DNA of 10,189 nt from Flavobacteriaceae bacterium (GCA_019752245.1 JAIEMH010000158.1:1-10189); one strand, 5' to 3'; shown: positions 1 to 6,827, counted from the first letter of the stretch. Notes: generated by a model not told the origin, from the letters alone. A program made the numbers and translations.

Positions 1-26
1 TGTCTCCCAATATCCCATTCAACATT

Positions 27-362
27 TCATGTGTTATACACTATTTCAGCAAAACTATAAAGCAAAAATGTAATACTATTCTCAAAATTTTGCATATTTT
101 TAAAAAAATTTACAATAATTTTTTTGAAAAATTTCTTGTTTAAAATAGCATTAATATGATTTTTATAAAGGTTTACCGTGGTTGTTTCTAGCGTTTCTTT
201 ATCGTTTATTTTATTTAAAACAGTAAGCGCTTCTCTAAATTTCCCTATTTCTAATAATTGATACGATTGTTCTCTAAGTTGTTCGTTTTTTTGCGCAAAG
301 GAGGAACAACTAATTAATAGCAGTAGTAGTAAAAAAGTAAGTTTTGGTAATTGTATTTTCAT
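27..362 (-). CDS. Short exported protein with one TPR-like helical pair; function unknown
   Basis: This 111-residue protein is not recognised as a named family. Residues 1-23 form a clear export signal: Lys2 and Lys7, a leucine-rich core at 11-17, then SCSSFAQ. Two processing routes are possible. L16-I17-S18-C19 fits a lipobox, which would make it a lipoprotein, while SFA-Q24 fits ordinary signal peptidase I cleavage. Residues about 27-51 (REQSYQLLEIGKFREALTVL) resemble one tetratricopeptide repeat, with the small-residue and Ala-Leu spacing of such helices. The rest is rich in Lys, Phe and Asn and shows no second convincing repeat, so it is either a very short TPR protein or a remnant of a longer one. 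It lies 57 bases downstream of the OmpA-domain gene on the same strand with no terminator seen between them, so cotranscription is plausible. The start is the only ATG in front of the signal peptide. Confidence 0.6.
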   Translation of the reverse strand: MKIQLPKLTFLLLLLLISCSSFAQKNEQLREQSYQLLEIGKFREALTVLNKINDKETLETTTVNLYKNHINAILNKKFFKKIIVNFFKNMQNFENSITFLLYSFAEIVYNT

Positions 363-419
363 TTTCTACAGAAAGTAACTAGTTGTAATAATCTTTATAT
401 GGCAAATAAATTATGGCAA

Positions 420-2666
420 TTATAATAGGTTTTTCAACTCAACTTCAGTTGCTAAGTTTTCTATTTTTTTCATACCAAAAGTATGTTTTAAAACGGTTCC
501 TGAAGTAGTAATTAATTTAAATTTTTCTGATTCAAAAATATAAGAATCACCATTTCCATCAAAAGCTAAAAGAGTGTTTTTAGAACTCGGACTGAAAGCA
601 AATCTATATGGATTGTAATTGTTATAGCCGTCATATTTTATAATTCCATTAAATTTACTGTCAAGGAGATAGATAAAAAGTGGTTTAATTTCTTTTTCGT
701 TTTCGTCTTTATATTCTGCGAAAATTTCTACAGGATTTTGAAGCCTTTGAATTTGATCACAATTATAAATGCCTAAATTAGAGATTGATAACGAACGTGT
801 AAGTTGGTTAGCTTTTGAAGTTGCTACTGCAGACTGTCTCTGATTTTCGTATACAAGTCGATTGGCTTCCTCTCTTTTTTTAAATAATTCTATGCAATCT
901 AAGGAGTTTTGTAGCGTTCTATACCTTTGATTCATTAATGATTTATTGTTATCAAAATAGGTAATCCAATTTATCAGCGTTAAATTTTGTTCATCTGCTG
1001 TCATGTAACTTTTGCTATTTTCCCAAAAGCATTTTACAAAATTTTTATTTGTGTATATTTTTATTGAATCGGTTTGTTTTTTCTGATTTGAATTACCTGT
1101 TAAATCTGCTATCTTTTTTTCAAAATCTCTATTTCTTTTGGCATATTTTTCATTGATTTTTTCATATTTTCTGATCTTTTTTAATTGAAGTTCAAATGCT
1201 TTATTCATTTTTTCAGAAAGTAAAGCTGGCTTATTTAAATTAATTTTATCCGAAATCATTTTGTTAGCATTGATGCTTAATTCGTTGACAGAATCTTTTA
1301 ATACGATGGTAAAAGTTTCATTTTCATTTGCAGTAATTATGCATGAATTCCATTTTTTATTCCAATTAGTTTCTGCTATTTGGGACGGATTATTAGTTGA
1401 CCAATTGATTTTTTTGAAGTTTAAATTTTGAACATTAGTGATTACTTCAAAGTTAATATTGAATAGTAATTCTGAATTTTCATCAGCTATTTTTTTTAAA
1501 CTATATTTTGGTGTTTCAGCTGTTATTCTGTTTTTGAATGCCTCTATTCGAACTAAATTATTTTGAATTCCTTTTTTGTAAGAGTCAATTAGCTCCTCTT
1601 TTCTAAATCTTTTTTCTTTTTCAGTTGCTGCATTGGTTGCTTTCTCCTCGGTTTTCGGTTTTAATTTTTCTGCAGACAAATTATAGAATTTTGATAAGGA
1701 ATTTTCTGTTTCTGAATTTTTAATCCCAAAATTTCTAATGTCTTTAAAGGAATCGCATGAAGTAGAATTACACAAATTGTAGTAATTGATAGTAAAAATA
1801 TCTTCGCCTTCAATTACATCGTCACCACCAAAATTGCTTGTAGTATTTAATTTAGACAATTCTACCCATTTATTTTTAGAATCTAATTGGTAGAAATTTA
1901 GGTTTGGAAGTTCTTCGGTTATTTTAAAATCAAGATTGATGTTTTTGCCATTTTTCAAGAAGACTTCTTCACCATCTTTTGTAGCATTAATTTTAAACAT
2001 TCCGCCAGAATTGAAATGAAAATTTTCTTTTCCGTCATGAAAATCCATCGGAATATTTGCCAAAACATAATCCTTTGGTTCTCTGTATTCTAAATATTTT
2101 ATAGAAACAGTTCCGGTTACAGCATTACCATTTTTGTCCATAAATGAATTTTCAGGAATGGTTATTTTGGTTCCCGATTTATAGTCTAAAATTTCTGTTT
2201 TACTATTGTCTATTGTGTAGGTTTGTTCTTTTAATTTTAATCCAGCAAAACATATTTCTTGTTCTTTTTTTTGAGAAATTATGATGGTTACACGTCGGTT
2301 TTTTGCTTTTCCTTTTTCTGATTTGTTTTCTGAAATAGGATTTAAGAATGATTTGCCACTTAAGTAAATGTCTTTCTCCAAAAAACCATTCGCAATAAAG
2401 AAGTCAGCAACCGATTTTGCTCTTTCATTAGACAAAGTATAGTTGTAGTCTAAGTTTCCAATATTGTCAGTATGACCAATTATTTGAACGTAGTAATTAT
2501 CTTTTGATCTAGAAAGTGAGGCAATTTTATCAAGAATTTTTTGGCTTTCATTTTCTAAAATCAAATGGGAAGCAGTTTCAAATTTTACTTGAAATTCTTT
2601 TTTATTCTGTGCTATAGCAATTGAAACAAATAGTAAGACGATGATTGTTGAATATAGTTTTCTCAT
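420..2666 (-). CDS. Exported OmpA-domain protein with N-terminal peptidoglycan-binding domain
   Basis: This is a 748-residue envelope protein. Residues 1-19 are a signal peptide, with cleavage likely at AIA-Q20. Residues about 27-130 are an OmpA/MotB-type peptidoglycan-binding domain: GHTDNIG at 64-70, LSNERAKSV at 78-86 and NRRV at 123-126. D67 and R82 have the 15-residue spacing of the Asp/Arg pair that binds diaminopimelate in the OmpA family. Residues about 150-250 (IPENSFMDKNG, GTVSIKYLEYREPKDY, NSGGMFKI) resemble a ZU5-like beta domain seen in other Bacteroidota surface proteins; this assignment is by eye. The remainder is rich in Lys, Glu and Asn, with charged helical, probably coiled-coil stretches near 335-380 and 485-525. 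It ends in a segment with AFDGNGDSYIF at 701-711. OmpA domains usually sit at the C-terminus, so this order is unusual. The protein probably tethers something to peptidoglycan in the periplasm. The icd terminator lies upstream, so it likely has its own promoter. A weak CGATTTTG at 2721-2728 (minus strand) is the best candidate seen. Confidence 0.88.
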   Translation of the reverse strand: MRKLYSTIIVLLFVSIAIAQNKKEFQVKFETASHLILENESQKILDKIASLSRSKDNYYVQIIGHTDNIGNLDYNYTLSNERAKSVADFFIANGFLEKDIYLSGKSFLNPISENKSEKGKAKNRRVTIIISQKKEQEICFAGLKLKEQTYTIDNSKTEILDYKSGTKITIPENSFMDKNGNAVTGTVSIKYLEYREPKDYVLANIPMDFHDGKENFHFNSGGMFKINATKDGEEVFLKNGKNINLDFKITEELPNLNFYQLDSKNKWVELSKLNTTSNFGGDDVIEGEDIFTINYYNLCNSTSCDSFKDIRNFGIKNSETENSLSKFYNLSAEKLKPKTEEKATNAATEKEKRFRKEELIDSYKKGIQNNLVRIEAFKNRITAETPKYSLKKIADENSELLFNINFEVITNVQNLNFKKINWSTNNPSQIAETNWNKKWNSCIITANENETFTIVLKDSVNELSINANKMISDKINLNKPALLSEKMNKAFELQLKKIRKYEKINEKYAKRNRDFEKKIADLTGNSNQKKQTDSIKIYTNKNFVKCFWENSKSYMTADEQNLTLINWITYFDNNKSLMNQRYRTLQNSLDCIELFKKREEANRLVYENQRQSAVATSKANQLTRSLSISNLGIYNCDQIQRLQNPVEIFAEYKDENEKEIKPLFIYLLDSKFNGIIKYDGYNNYNPYRFAFSPSSKNTLLAFDGNGDSYIFESEKFKLITTSGTVLKHTFGMKKIENLATEVELKNLL

Positions 2667-2750
2667 AATTTTTATAATTCAGATTATAACGAATATTTTA
2701 TGTATTAATTATATAGAGCACAAAATCGAAGAAAAGGTTGGGAGCAAGTC

Positions 2751-2788
2751 AAAAAAAAAATAGCCTCATAATTAAATGAGACTATTTT
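2751..2788 (-). terminator. Intrinsic terminator after icd
   Basis: Read on the minus strand, 2788-2776 and 2769-2757 form a 13-bp stem with a single G-U wobble and a six-base loop (2770-2775). A run of at least ten U (2760-2751) follows, its first four bases shared with the 3' arm of the stem. It begins 22 bases beyond the icd stop codon, so it ends icd transcription and separates icd from the OmpA-domain gene. The opposite direction lacks a comparable long U tract, with only TTTT following the stem. Confidence 0.82.
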
Positions 2789-2810
2789 GAGTATTATTAT
2801 AAGAAAAAAA

Positions 2811-4034
2811 TTATGCCAATTTCTTGTCTAAATTTTCTTTAATTGCAGCCAAGAAACCTTCTGTTGTTAGGTAATCAGCAGCAGTTAAGCCTTCAGGTTT
2901 TACTAACATAGCTAAGTCTTTTGTCATTTTTCCGCTTTCTACAGTTTCTACACAAACTTGTTCTAGTTTTAAGCAAAAATCTACTAATTCTTGATTTCCG
3001 TCTAGTTTTCCTCTGTGTTCTAAACCTCTTGTCCAAGCAAAAATTGATGCAATTGGGTTTGTAGAAGTAGCTCTTCCTTTTTGATGTTCTCTGTAGTGAC
3101 GTGTTACTGTTCCGTGTGCTGCTTCAGCTTCAACCGTTTTTCCGTCTGGCGTTACCAATACTGAGGTCATTAAACCTAGTGAACCAAATCCTTGTGCAAC
3201 AGTATCTGATTGAACGTCTCCATCATAATTTTTACAAGCCCAAACAAATCCTCCATTCCATTTCATGCAAGATGCAACCATGTCGTCGATAAGTCTGTGT
3301 TCGTAAACCATTCCGTTAGCTTCAAAATCGGCTTTGTAAGTAGATTGATATACTTCTTCAAAAATATCTTTGAATCTACCATCATACGCTTTTAAGATTG
3401 TATTTTTAGTAGAAAGATATAGTGGCCATTTTTTAGTTAAAGCCATTTGAAAAGAAGAATGTGCAAATCCATAAATGCTTTCGTCAGTATTATACATTGC
3501 CATTGCAACTCCATCACCTTGAAAATCATATACTTCCCATGATTGTGTTTCTCCAGTTTCAGATACAAAACTCATTGTAAGTTTTCCTTTTCCTTTGATA
3601 ACTGTATCTGTAGCTTTGTATTGATCTCCAAAAGCATGACGACCAATAACGATTGGTTTTGTCCAGCCTTGAACGTATCTTGGAACATTGCTCATGATAA
3701 TTGGCTCACGAAAAACGGTTCCGCCAACGATGTTTCTAATTGTTCCGTTAGGAGATTTCCACATTTTAGAAAGGTTGAATTCTTTTACACGCTCTTCATC
3801 TGGAGTGATAGTTGCGCATTTGATACCAACATTGTATTTTTTAATTGCTTCTGCAGAGTCAATTGTGATTTGGTCTTTGGTAGCTTCACGGCTTTCAATT
3901 CCTAAATCGTAATATTTAATATCTAAATCTAAATAAGGAAGGATTAGTTGTTCTTTAATAAAGCTCCAAATAATTCGTGTCATTTCATCGCCATCCAATT
4001 CTACTACTGGATTAGCTACTTTAATTTTTGCCAT
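2811..4034 (-). CDS. icd: NADP-dependent isocitrate dehydrogenase, homodimeric eukaryote-like type
   Basis: The protein (407 residues) performs oxidative decarboxylation of isocitrate to 2-oxoglutarate with NADP in the cytosol, a TCA-cycle step that also supplies NADPH. It aligns along its full length with my recollection of human IDH1/2-type enzymes rather than with E. coli Icd or the monomeric form. Visible hallmarks are CATITPDE at 73-80, the substrate loop SPNGTIRN at 94-101 (Ser94, Arg100), Arg109, and GRHAFGDQY at 131-139, whose Arg132 and Tyr139 match the human isocitrate-binding residues. Metal ligands are Asp250, Asp273 and Asp277 in LIDDM and YDGDVQSD. AAHGTVTRHYR at 305-315 carries the Arg312-His313 pair that reads the NADP 2'-phosphate, so NADP rather than NAD is the expected cofactor. 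No active-site residue appears missing and length is normal for the family. The gene is probably monocistronic: a -7 promoter motif lies about 44 bases upstream and a strong terminator follows. Confidence 0.97.
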   Translation of the reverse strand: MAKIKVANPVVELDGDEMTRIIWSFIKEQLILPYLDLDIKYYDLGIESREATKDQITIDSAEAIKKYNVGIKCATITPDEERVKEFNLSKMWKSPNGTIRNIVGGTVFREPIIMSNVPRYVQGWTKPIVIGRHAFGDQYKATDTVIKGKGKLTMSFVSETGETQSWEVYDFQGDGVAMAMYNTDESIYGFAHSSFQMALTKKWPLYLSTKNTILKAYDGRFKDIFEEVYQSTYKADFEANGMVYEHRLIDDMVASCMKWNGGFVWACKNYDGDVQSDTVAQGFGSLGLMTSVLVTPDGKTVEAEAAHGTVTRHYREHQKGRATSTNPIASIFAWTRGLEHRGKLDGNQELVDFCLKLEQVCVETVESGKMTKDLAMLVKPEGLTAADYLTTEGFLAAIKENLDKKLA

Positions 4035-4077
4035 TTTATAAAAGGTTTGTTGTTTGTTTAAAAAAAATTCGCGAAGA

Positions 4078-4085
4078 CAAATATA
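4078..4085 (-). promoter_or_regulatory. Candidate -7 promoter element of icd
   Basis: The minus strand reads TATATTTG, a perfect match to the Bacteroidota -7 consensus TAnnTTTG. Transcription would begin near 4072, giving a leader of about 38 bases before the icd ATG. No clear TTG -33 element is present at the usual spacing, and in DNA this AT-rich chance matches occur, so the call rests on its position. Confidence 0.42.
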
Positions 4086-4201
4086 ATTAATAACTAGTTA
4101 ATTTCATTATAGTTCTGATACGAAATCGATTGAATTATGAATTTGTTATTTTAAGGTTTTAAAATTGTGAATTTGATAATTTAGAGTTAATTTTTTTACA
4201 T

Positions 4202-4229
4202 AAAAAAAGCCCCAAATAAATTGGAGCTT
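4202..4229 (-). terminator. Intrinsic terminator after rplS
   Basis: On the minus strand, AAGCTCCAA (4229-4221) pairs with TTGGGGCTT (4215-4207) across a five-base loop, with one U-G wobble, giving a GC-rich 9-bp stem that runs straight into a U-run (4208-4202). It starts 24 bases past the rplS stop codon, the standard arrangement, and insulates rplS from icd. Confidence 0.87.
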
Positions 4230-4253
4230 CTTTTATAAAATGAAAGTTTAGAA

Positions 4254-4604
4254 TTATCTTCTTCTTTCTTTAATTTTTGCTTTTTTACCAGTAAGTTCTC
4301 TAAAGTAGTAGATTCTTGCTCTTCTAACTTTACCTCTTTGGTTCAATTCAACTTTTTGTAAAGCTGGCATGTTAACTGGGAAGATACGCTCTACACCAAC
4401 TGCACCAGACATTTTACGAATTGTAAAAGTTTCAGTAATTCCTGATCCTTTTCTTTGAATAACAACTCCTTTAAAAAACTGAGTTCTTGTTTTTTCACCC
4501 TCTTTAATTTCGTAGTAAACTGTGATTGTATCACCAGCTCCAAACGCAGGGAAATCTTTTTTTGTTGATAATTCGTTATTAACGAAATCTACTAAATTTG
4601 CCAT
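4254..4604 (-). CDS. rplS: Large ribosomal subunit protein bL19
   Basis: This is a 116-residue ribosomal protein of the 50S subunit, located near the interface with the 30S subunit. Family signatures are plain: FKGVVIQRKGSGITETFTIRK at about 44-64, VGVERIFPVNMP at 69-80, and the basic C-terminal block RGKVRRARIYYFRELTGKKAKIKERRR. Length matches bacterial L19 (about 115-120). In many bacteria rplS directly follows trmD; here a sugar-type oxidoreductase gene lies between them. A 126-base gap containing a -7 motif and a possible leader hairpin precedes rplS, so it can probably be transcribed on its own as well as from upstream. A terminator follows. The start ATG aligns with the family N-terminus. 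Confidence 0.98.
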   Translation of the reverse strand: MANLVDFVNNELSTKKDFPAFGAGDTITVYYEIKEGEKTRTQFFKGVVIQRKGSGITETFTIRKMSGAVGVERIFPVNMPALQKVELNQRGKVRRARIYYFRELTGKKAKIKERRR

Positions 4605-4628
4605 TTTTAATGCTAATTATGGTTTAAA

Positions 4629-4657
4629 TCTGAGCAACATTCACGGTTTTCGCCAGA
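4629..4657 (-). promoter_or_regulatory. Candidate structured leader hairpin of rplS mRNA
   Basis: In the minus-strand transcript, UCUG-GCGA pairs with UUGC-(U)-CAGA, giving an 8-bp stem with one bulged U, one G-U wobble and a 12-base loop containing ACCGUGAAUG. The hairpin ends 24 bases before the rplS start and lies inside the predicted leader (about 4671-4605). The surrounding 45 bases are clearly richer in GC than other spacers here. Many r-protein mRNAs carry autoregulatory leaders, which makes such a role plausible, but no covariation can be assessed from one sequence. Confidence 0.38.
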
Positions 4658-4676
4658 GGTTAGTCAAATGTGGGTG

Positions 4677-4684
4677 CAAATGTA
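4677..4684 (-). promoter_or_regulatory. Candidate -7 promoter element of rplS
   Basis: The minus strand reads TACATTTG, a perfect TAnnTTTG match, and is the same octamer found upstream of trmD; the ninth base (TACATTTGC) is shared too. A start near 4671 would give a leader of about 66 bases containing the hairpin at 4629-4657. A TTTG at 4720-4717 lies too far upstream for a normal -33 element. Confidence 0.48.
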
Positions 4685-4730
4685 AAAAATAATTATGAAT
4701 TAAGAATTAGTAATTACAAATTATTTTCTA

Positions 4731-5741
4731 TTAAACTAATAATTTTAATTGTTCTGTAATTTGTTGATTGTCAATTGAAAAAGGGATTTCTTTGCGAATG
4801 CTTTGAAATAATTCATCAAATAATCCGTTAAAGTTTCCTTTTATTGATGGAATTATTTCGACTACTACTTGGTTATTTGCATTATGATACGTTAGTTTTC
4901 CTTCTTTATTTGGCTTTTCATTACCAAAATTTGTGTCCAATGGAGACAATCCTGCTAACAATTGGTTTTCTTGTTCATCGCAAAATTCTTTTATAAAACT
5001 TCCTTTTGTACCATGAATTACAATTCCGGGTTGTGCATCGGTAACCAACATACTTGTTGTTATAAACACATTTACTTTATTGCTAAATTCTATATGCATA
5101 AAAGCAAAGTCATCAACTTGAGAATTTTCACGATACTTGTTTTTATAACTGTAATGATGTATTGGTTTTCCAAATATTGAAATGGCTTGATCTATTAAAT
5201 GCGAACCCAAATCATACCAAATTCCGCTACTTGGTAATGGCTTTTCTTTAAAATATTTAATTCCAATTGATGATCTATATCTGTCAAAACGCAAATGAAC
5301 TTCAATAATATCTCCAAGTTTTTCTGAGTCAATAATTGATTTAGTCGCCATAATATCGCTACTCCATCGGCGATTTTGGTATACAAAAACTTTTCTATTT
5401 ACTTTTTTAGCCAATTCTAAAAGTTCATTAAATTGCTCTGGAGTTGTGGTGGCAGGTTTTTCTATTAGAATATGTTTTAAGGCTTTTAGAGCTTGAAGTG
5501 CATAATCATAATGTGTATTGTTTGGAGTATTGATTACTATTAATTCAATTTTTTCGTCAGATAGTAATTCGTCAATAGTAGAAAAACTCTTAATAGTAGG
5601 ATAATCTAAATTTGCTTTTTTTTCGTTTCGTTCCAAGACGCCATAAAGTTGGAATCCTTTGTTGGTTTCTAAAAAAGGTGCATGAAAAACTTTACCCGAC
5701 ATTCCATAGGCTAATAATGCAGTAACAATTGGATTTTCCAT
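4731..5741 (-). CDS. Gfo/Idh/MocA-family oxidoreductase, IolW-like
   Basis: This 336-residue cytosolic NAD(P)-dependent dehydrogenase has an N-terminal Rossmann fold (about 1-120) and a C-terminal alpha/beta substrate domain. The nucleotide loop is AYGMSGKVFHAPF at 11-23, the SG-VFH form typical of the subgroup that includes Bacillus IolW (YvaA) scyllo-inositol 2-dehydrogenase; the first Gly of GxGxxG is Ala11 here. Catalytic motifs are EKPA at 94-97 (Lys95) and YDLGSHLIDQ at 176-185 (Asp177, His181). YQNRRW at 121-126 also matches IolW as I recall it. The substrate cannot be assigned: inositol or another polyol or sugar is likely by family. The ATG lies three bases after the trmD stop, so the two genes are probably cotranscribed. 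The C-terminus looks clipped: after QLK the frame ends in LLV, while the neighbouring frame continues IISLIENNL, suggesting a one-base indel in an A-run near 4743-4746. Confidence 0.92.
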   Translation of the reverse strand: MENPIVTALLAYGMSGKVFHAPFLETNKGFQLYGVLERNEKKANLDYPTIKSFSTIDELLSDEKIELIVINTPNNTHYDYALQALKALKHILIEKPATTTPEQFNELLELAKKVNRKVFVYQNRRWSSDIMATKSIIDSEKLGDIIEVHLRFDRYRSSIGIKYFKEKPLPSSGIWYDLGSHLIDQAISIFGKPIHHYSYKNKYRENSQVDDFAFMHIEFSNKVNVFITTSMLVTDAQPGIVIHGTKGSFIKEFCDEQENQLLAGLSPLDTNFGNEKPNKEGKLTYHNANNQVVVEIIPSIKGNFNGLFDELFQSIRKEIPFSIDNQQITEQLKLLV

Positions 5742-5744
5742 AGA

Positions 5745-6422
5745 TTATTCTTCTAATAAATCGGGACGTCTATTTTTGGTATGTTCATAAGCCATGTCTT
5801 CGCGCCATTTATCAATTTTTGCAAAATGACCACTGGTTAAAACTTCGGGAACTTTCCATCCTTTATAATCTGCTGGTCTTGTATAAATTGGTCCCGAAAG
5901 TAAATTGTCTTGAAAACTATCTGTTAATGCAGAAGTTTCATCTGATAGAACGCCAGGAATTAAACGAATTAGTGCATCTGATAAAACTAATGCTCCTAAT
6001 TCACCACCAGAAAGGACATAATCGCCAATGGAAATTTCTTTAGTAATAAAATGATCTCGTACGCGTTGATCTACACCTTTATAATGTCCGCAAAGAATAA
6101 TTATATTTTCGTACATCGACATGGAGTTGGCCATTTTTTGATTTAAAGTTTCGCCATCTGGAGTCATGTATATAATTTCGTCATAACTTCTTTCAGATTT
6201 TAGAAAAGTAATACAATCATCTATAGGTTGTATGTTCATGACCATTCCAGCGCCGCCACCAAATGGATAATCGTCAACAGATTTTTGTTTGTTGGTAGTG
6301 TAATCTCTTAAATTGTGAAAATGCACTTCTACTAATCCTTTGTTTATCGCGCGTTTCATGATTGAAGCTTCAAATGGACTCTTGAGTAATTCTGGCAGTA
6401 TTGTAATTATATCGATTCTCAT
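5745..6422 (-). CDS. trmD: tRNA (guanine-N1-)-methyltransferase TrmD
   Basis: TrmD transfers a methyl group from S-adenosylmethionine to N1 of G37, next to the anticodon of tRNAs reading CNN and some other codons, which prevents +1 frameshifting. The product is a 225-residue SPOUT-class homodimer. Motifs are GGGAGM at 55-60, TPDG at 87-90, the trefoil-knot segments CGHYKGVDQR at 111-120 and SIGDYVLSGGELGALV at 131-146, Asp168 in the LTDSF element (the catalytic Asp in the E. coli enzyme), and YTRP at 180-183. I chose the ATG at 6422 because MRIDIITILPELL matches the family N-terminus exactly. The frame stays open to an ATG at 6509, but those 29 extra residues have no family match and would overlap the likely promoter. 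It is the first gene of a probable operon with the IolW-like oxidoreductase. The usual partners rpsP and rimM are absent. Confidence 0.97.
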   Translation of the reverse strand: MRIDIITILPELLKSPFEASIMKRAINKGLVEVHFHNLRDYTTNKQKSVDDYPFGGGAGMVMNIQPIDDCITFLKSERSYDEIIYMTPDGETLNQKMANSMSMYENIIILCGHYKGVDQRVRDHFITKEISIGDYVLSGGELGALVLSDALIRLIPGVLSDETSALTDSFQDNLLSGPIYTRPADYKGWKVPEVLTSGHFAKIDKWREDMAYEHTKNRRPDLLEE

Positions 6423-6445
6423 GTTTAATAACTTTAAAATGACTG

Positions 6446-6453
6446 CAAATGTA
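6446..6453 (-). promoter_or_regulatory. Candidate -7 promoter element of trmD
   Basis: The minus strand reads TACATTTG, a perfect TAnnTTTG match identical to the one upstream of rplS. Transcription would begin near 6440, about 18 bases before the chosen trmD ATG, which supports the short start over the ATG at 6509. A -33 TTG is not seen at normal spacing. Confidence 0.5.
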
Positions 6454-6735
6454 CGAAGATTAAATAGTTGTTTATTTATAAAGTGTTTAACAAAAAAAAG
6501 TGAAATCACGTAAAACTACGTATTTCCCATTATTTGATATGTTCTATTTTTGTAAAATGAAAATGATTGGTATTTAATTTTTTATACTGCTTAAAATGGA
6601 TTGTAAAATCATGAAAATGTAGAATTTATTCTAATAAAAAAAGTGGTTTTAAGTATGAATAATACTGTTTTATTGCATTTTGTAGAATATTTAAGCCATT
6701 CATCGTTTTTATTATTTTGCTCAAAGTCTATGCTC

Positions 6736-6743
6736 TAATTTTG
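6736..6743 (+). promoter_or_regulatory. Weak promoter candidate for the adhesin unit, distal
   Basis: TAATTTTG matches TAnnTTTG, and a TTTTG ending at 6719 lies 16 bases upstream, slightly closer than the usual -33 spacing. If used, it would give a leader of nearly 300 bases that includes the inverted repeats at 6789-6820 and 6828-6861. Chance matches are expected in DNA this AT-rich. Confidence 0.25.
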
Positions 6744-6754
6744 AAATTGAAAGT

Positions 6755-6791
6755 TGAAATGATTGATTTCATATATTAAACATTTCATATA
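6755..6791. repeat. Overlapping palindrome and direct repeat, operator-like
   Basis: TGAAAT (6755-6760) and ATTTCA (6766-6771) form a perfect 6-bp inverted repeat around a 5-base spacer. The 10-mer ATTTCATATA occurs at 6766-6775 and again at 6782-6791, so the right arm of the palindrome is also the first direct-repeat copy. The two copies are 16 bases apart. Such an arrangement fits a binding site for a dimeric regulator, but low sequence complexity raises the chance background. Confidence 0.4.
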
Positions 6792-6820
6792 AATTTGTTA
6801 AAGCCCCTAACAAAATTTAT
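6789..6820. repeat. Long inverted repeat with GCCCC loop
   Basis: The left arm ATAAATTTGTTA (6789-6800) pairs with TAACAAAATTTAT (6808-6820): 12 base pairs with a single bulged base, closing a 7-base loop AAGCCCC. No U-run follows on either strand, so it is not a standard terminator. The loop is the only GC-rich patch nearby. It could be an operator or a 5'-leader hairpin for the genes that start at 7046. Confidence 0.5.
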
Positions 6821-6827
6821 AATTGCA

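Noticed and set aside
3101..3912. Several open frames on the plus strand
   Set aside because: They lie fully antisense to icd, whose minus-strand product matches its family along the whole length. Their products are low-complexity shadows rich in Phe and Ser.
4962..5386. Open frames on both strands overlapping the IolW-like gene
   Set aside because: Both overlap the conserved dehydrogenase motifs in other frames and have no independent support.
5819..6043. Plus-strand frame within trmD
   Set aside because: It is antisense to well-conserved TrmD motifs and has no signal, domain or own context.
6423..6509. A 29-residue N-terminal extension of TrmD from an ATG at 6509
   Set aside because: TrmD proteins begin at the MRIDI motif, and the extension would overlap the probable -7 element at 6446-6453.
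6655..6738. A 27-codon plus-strand frame in the divergent spacer
   Set aside because: It is short, has no recognisable composition or start context, and is within chance expectation.
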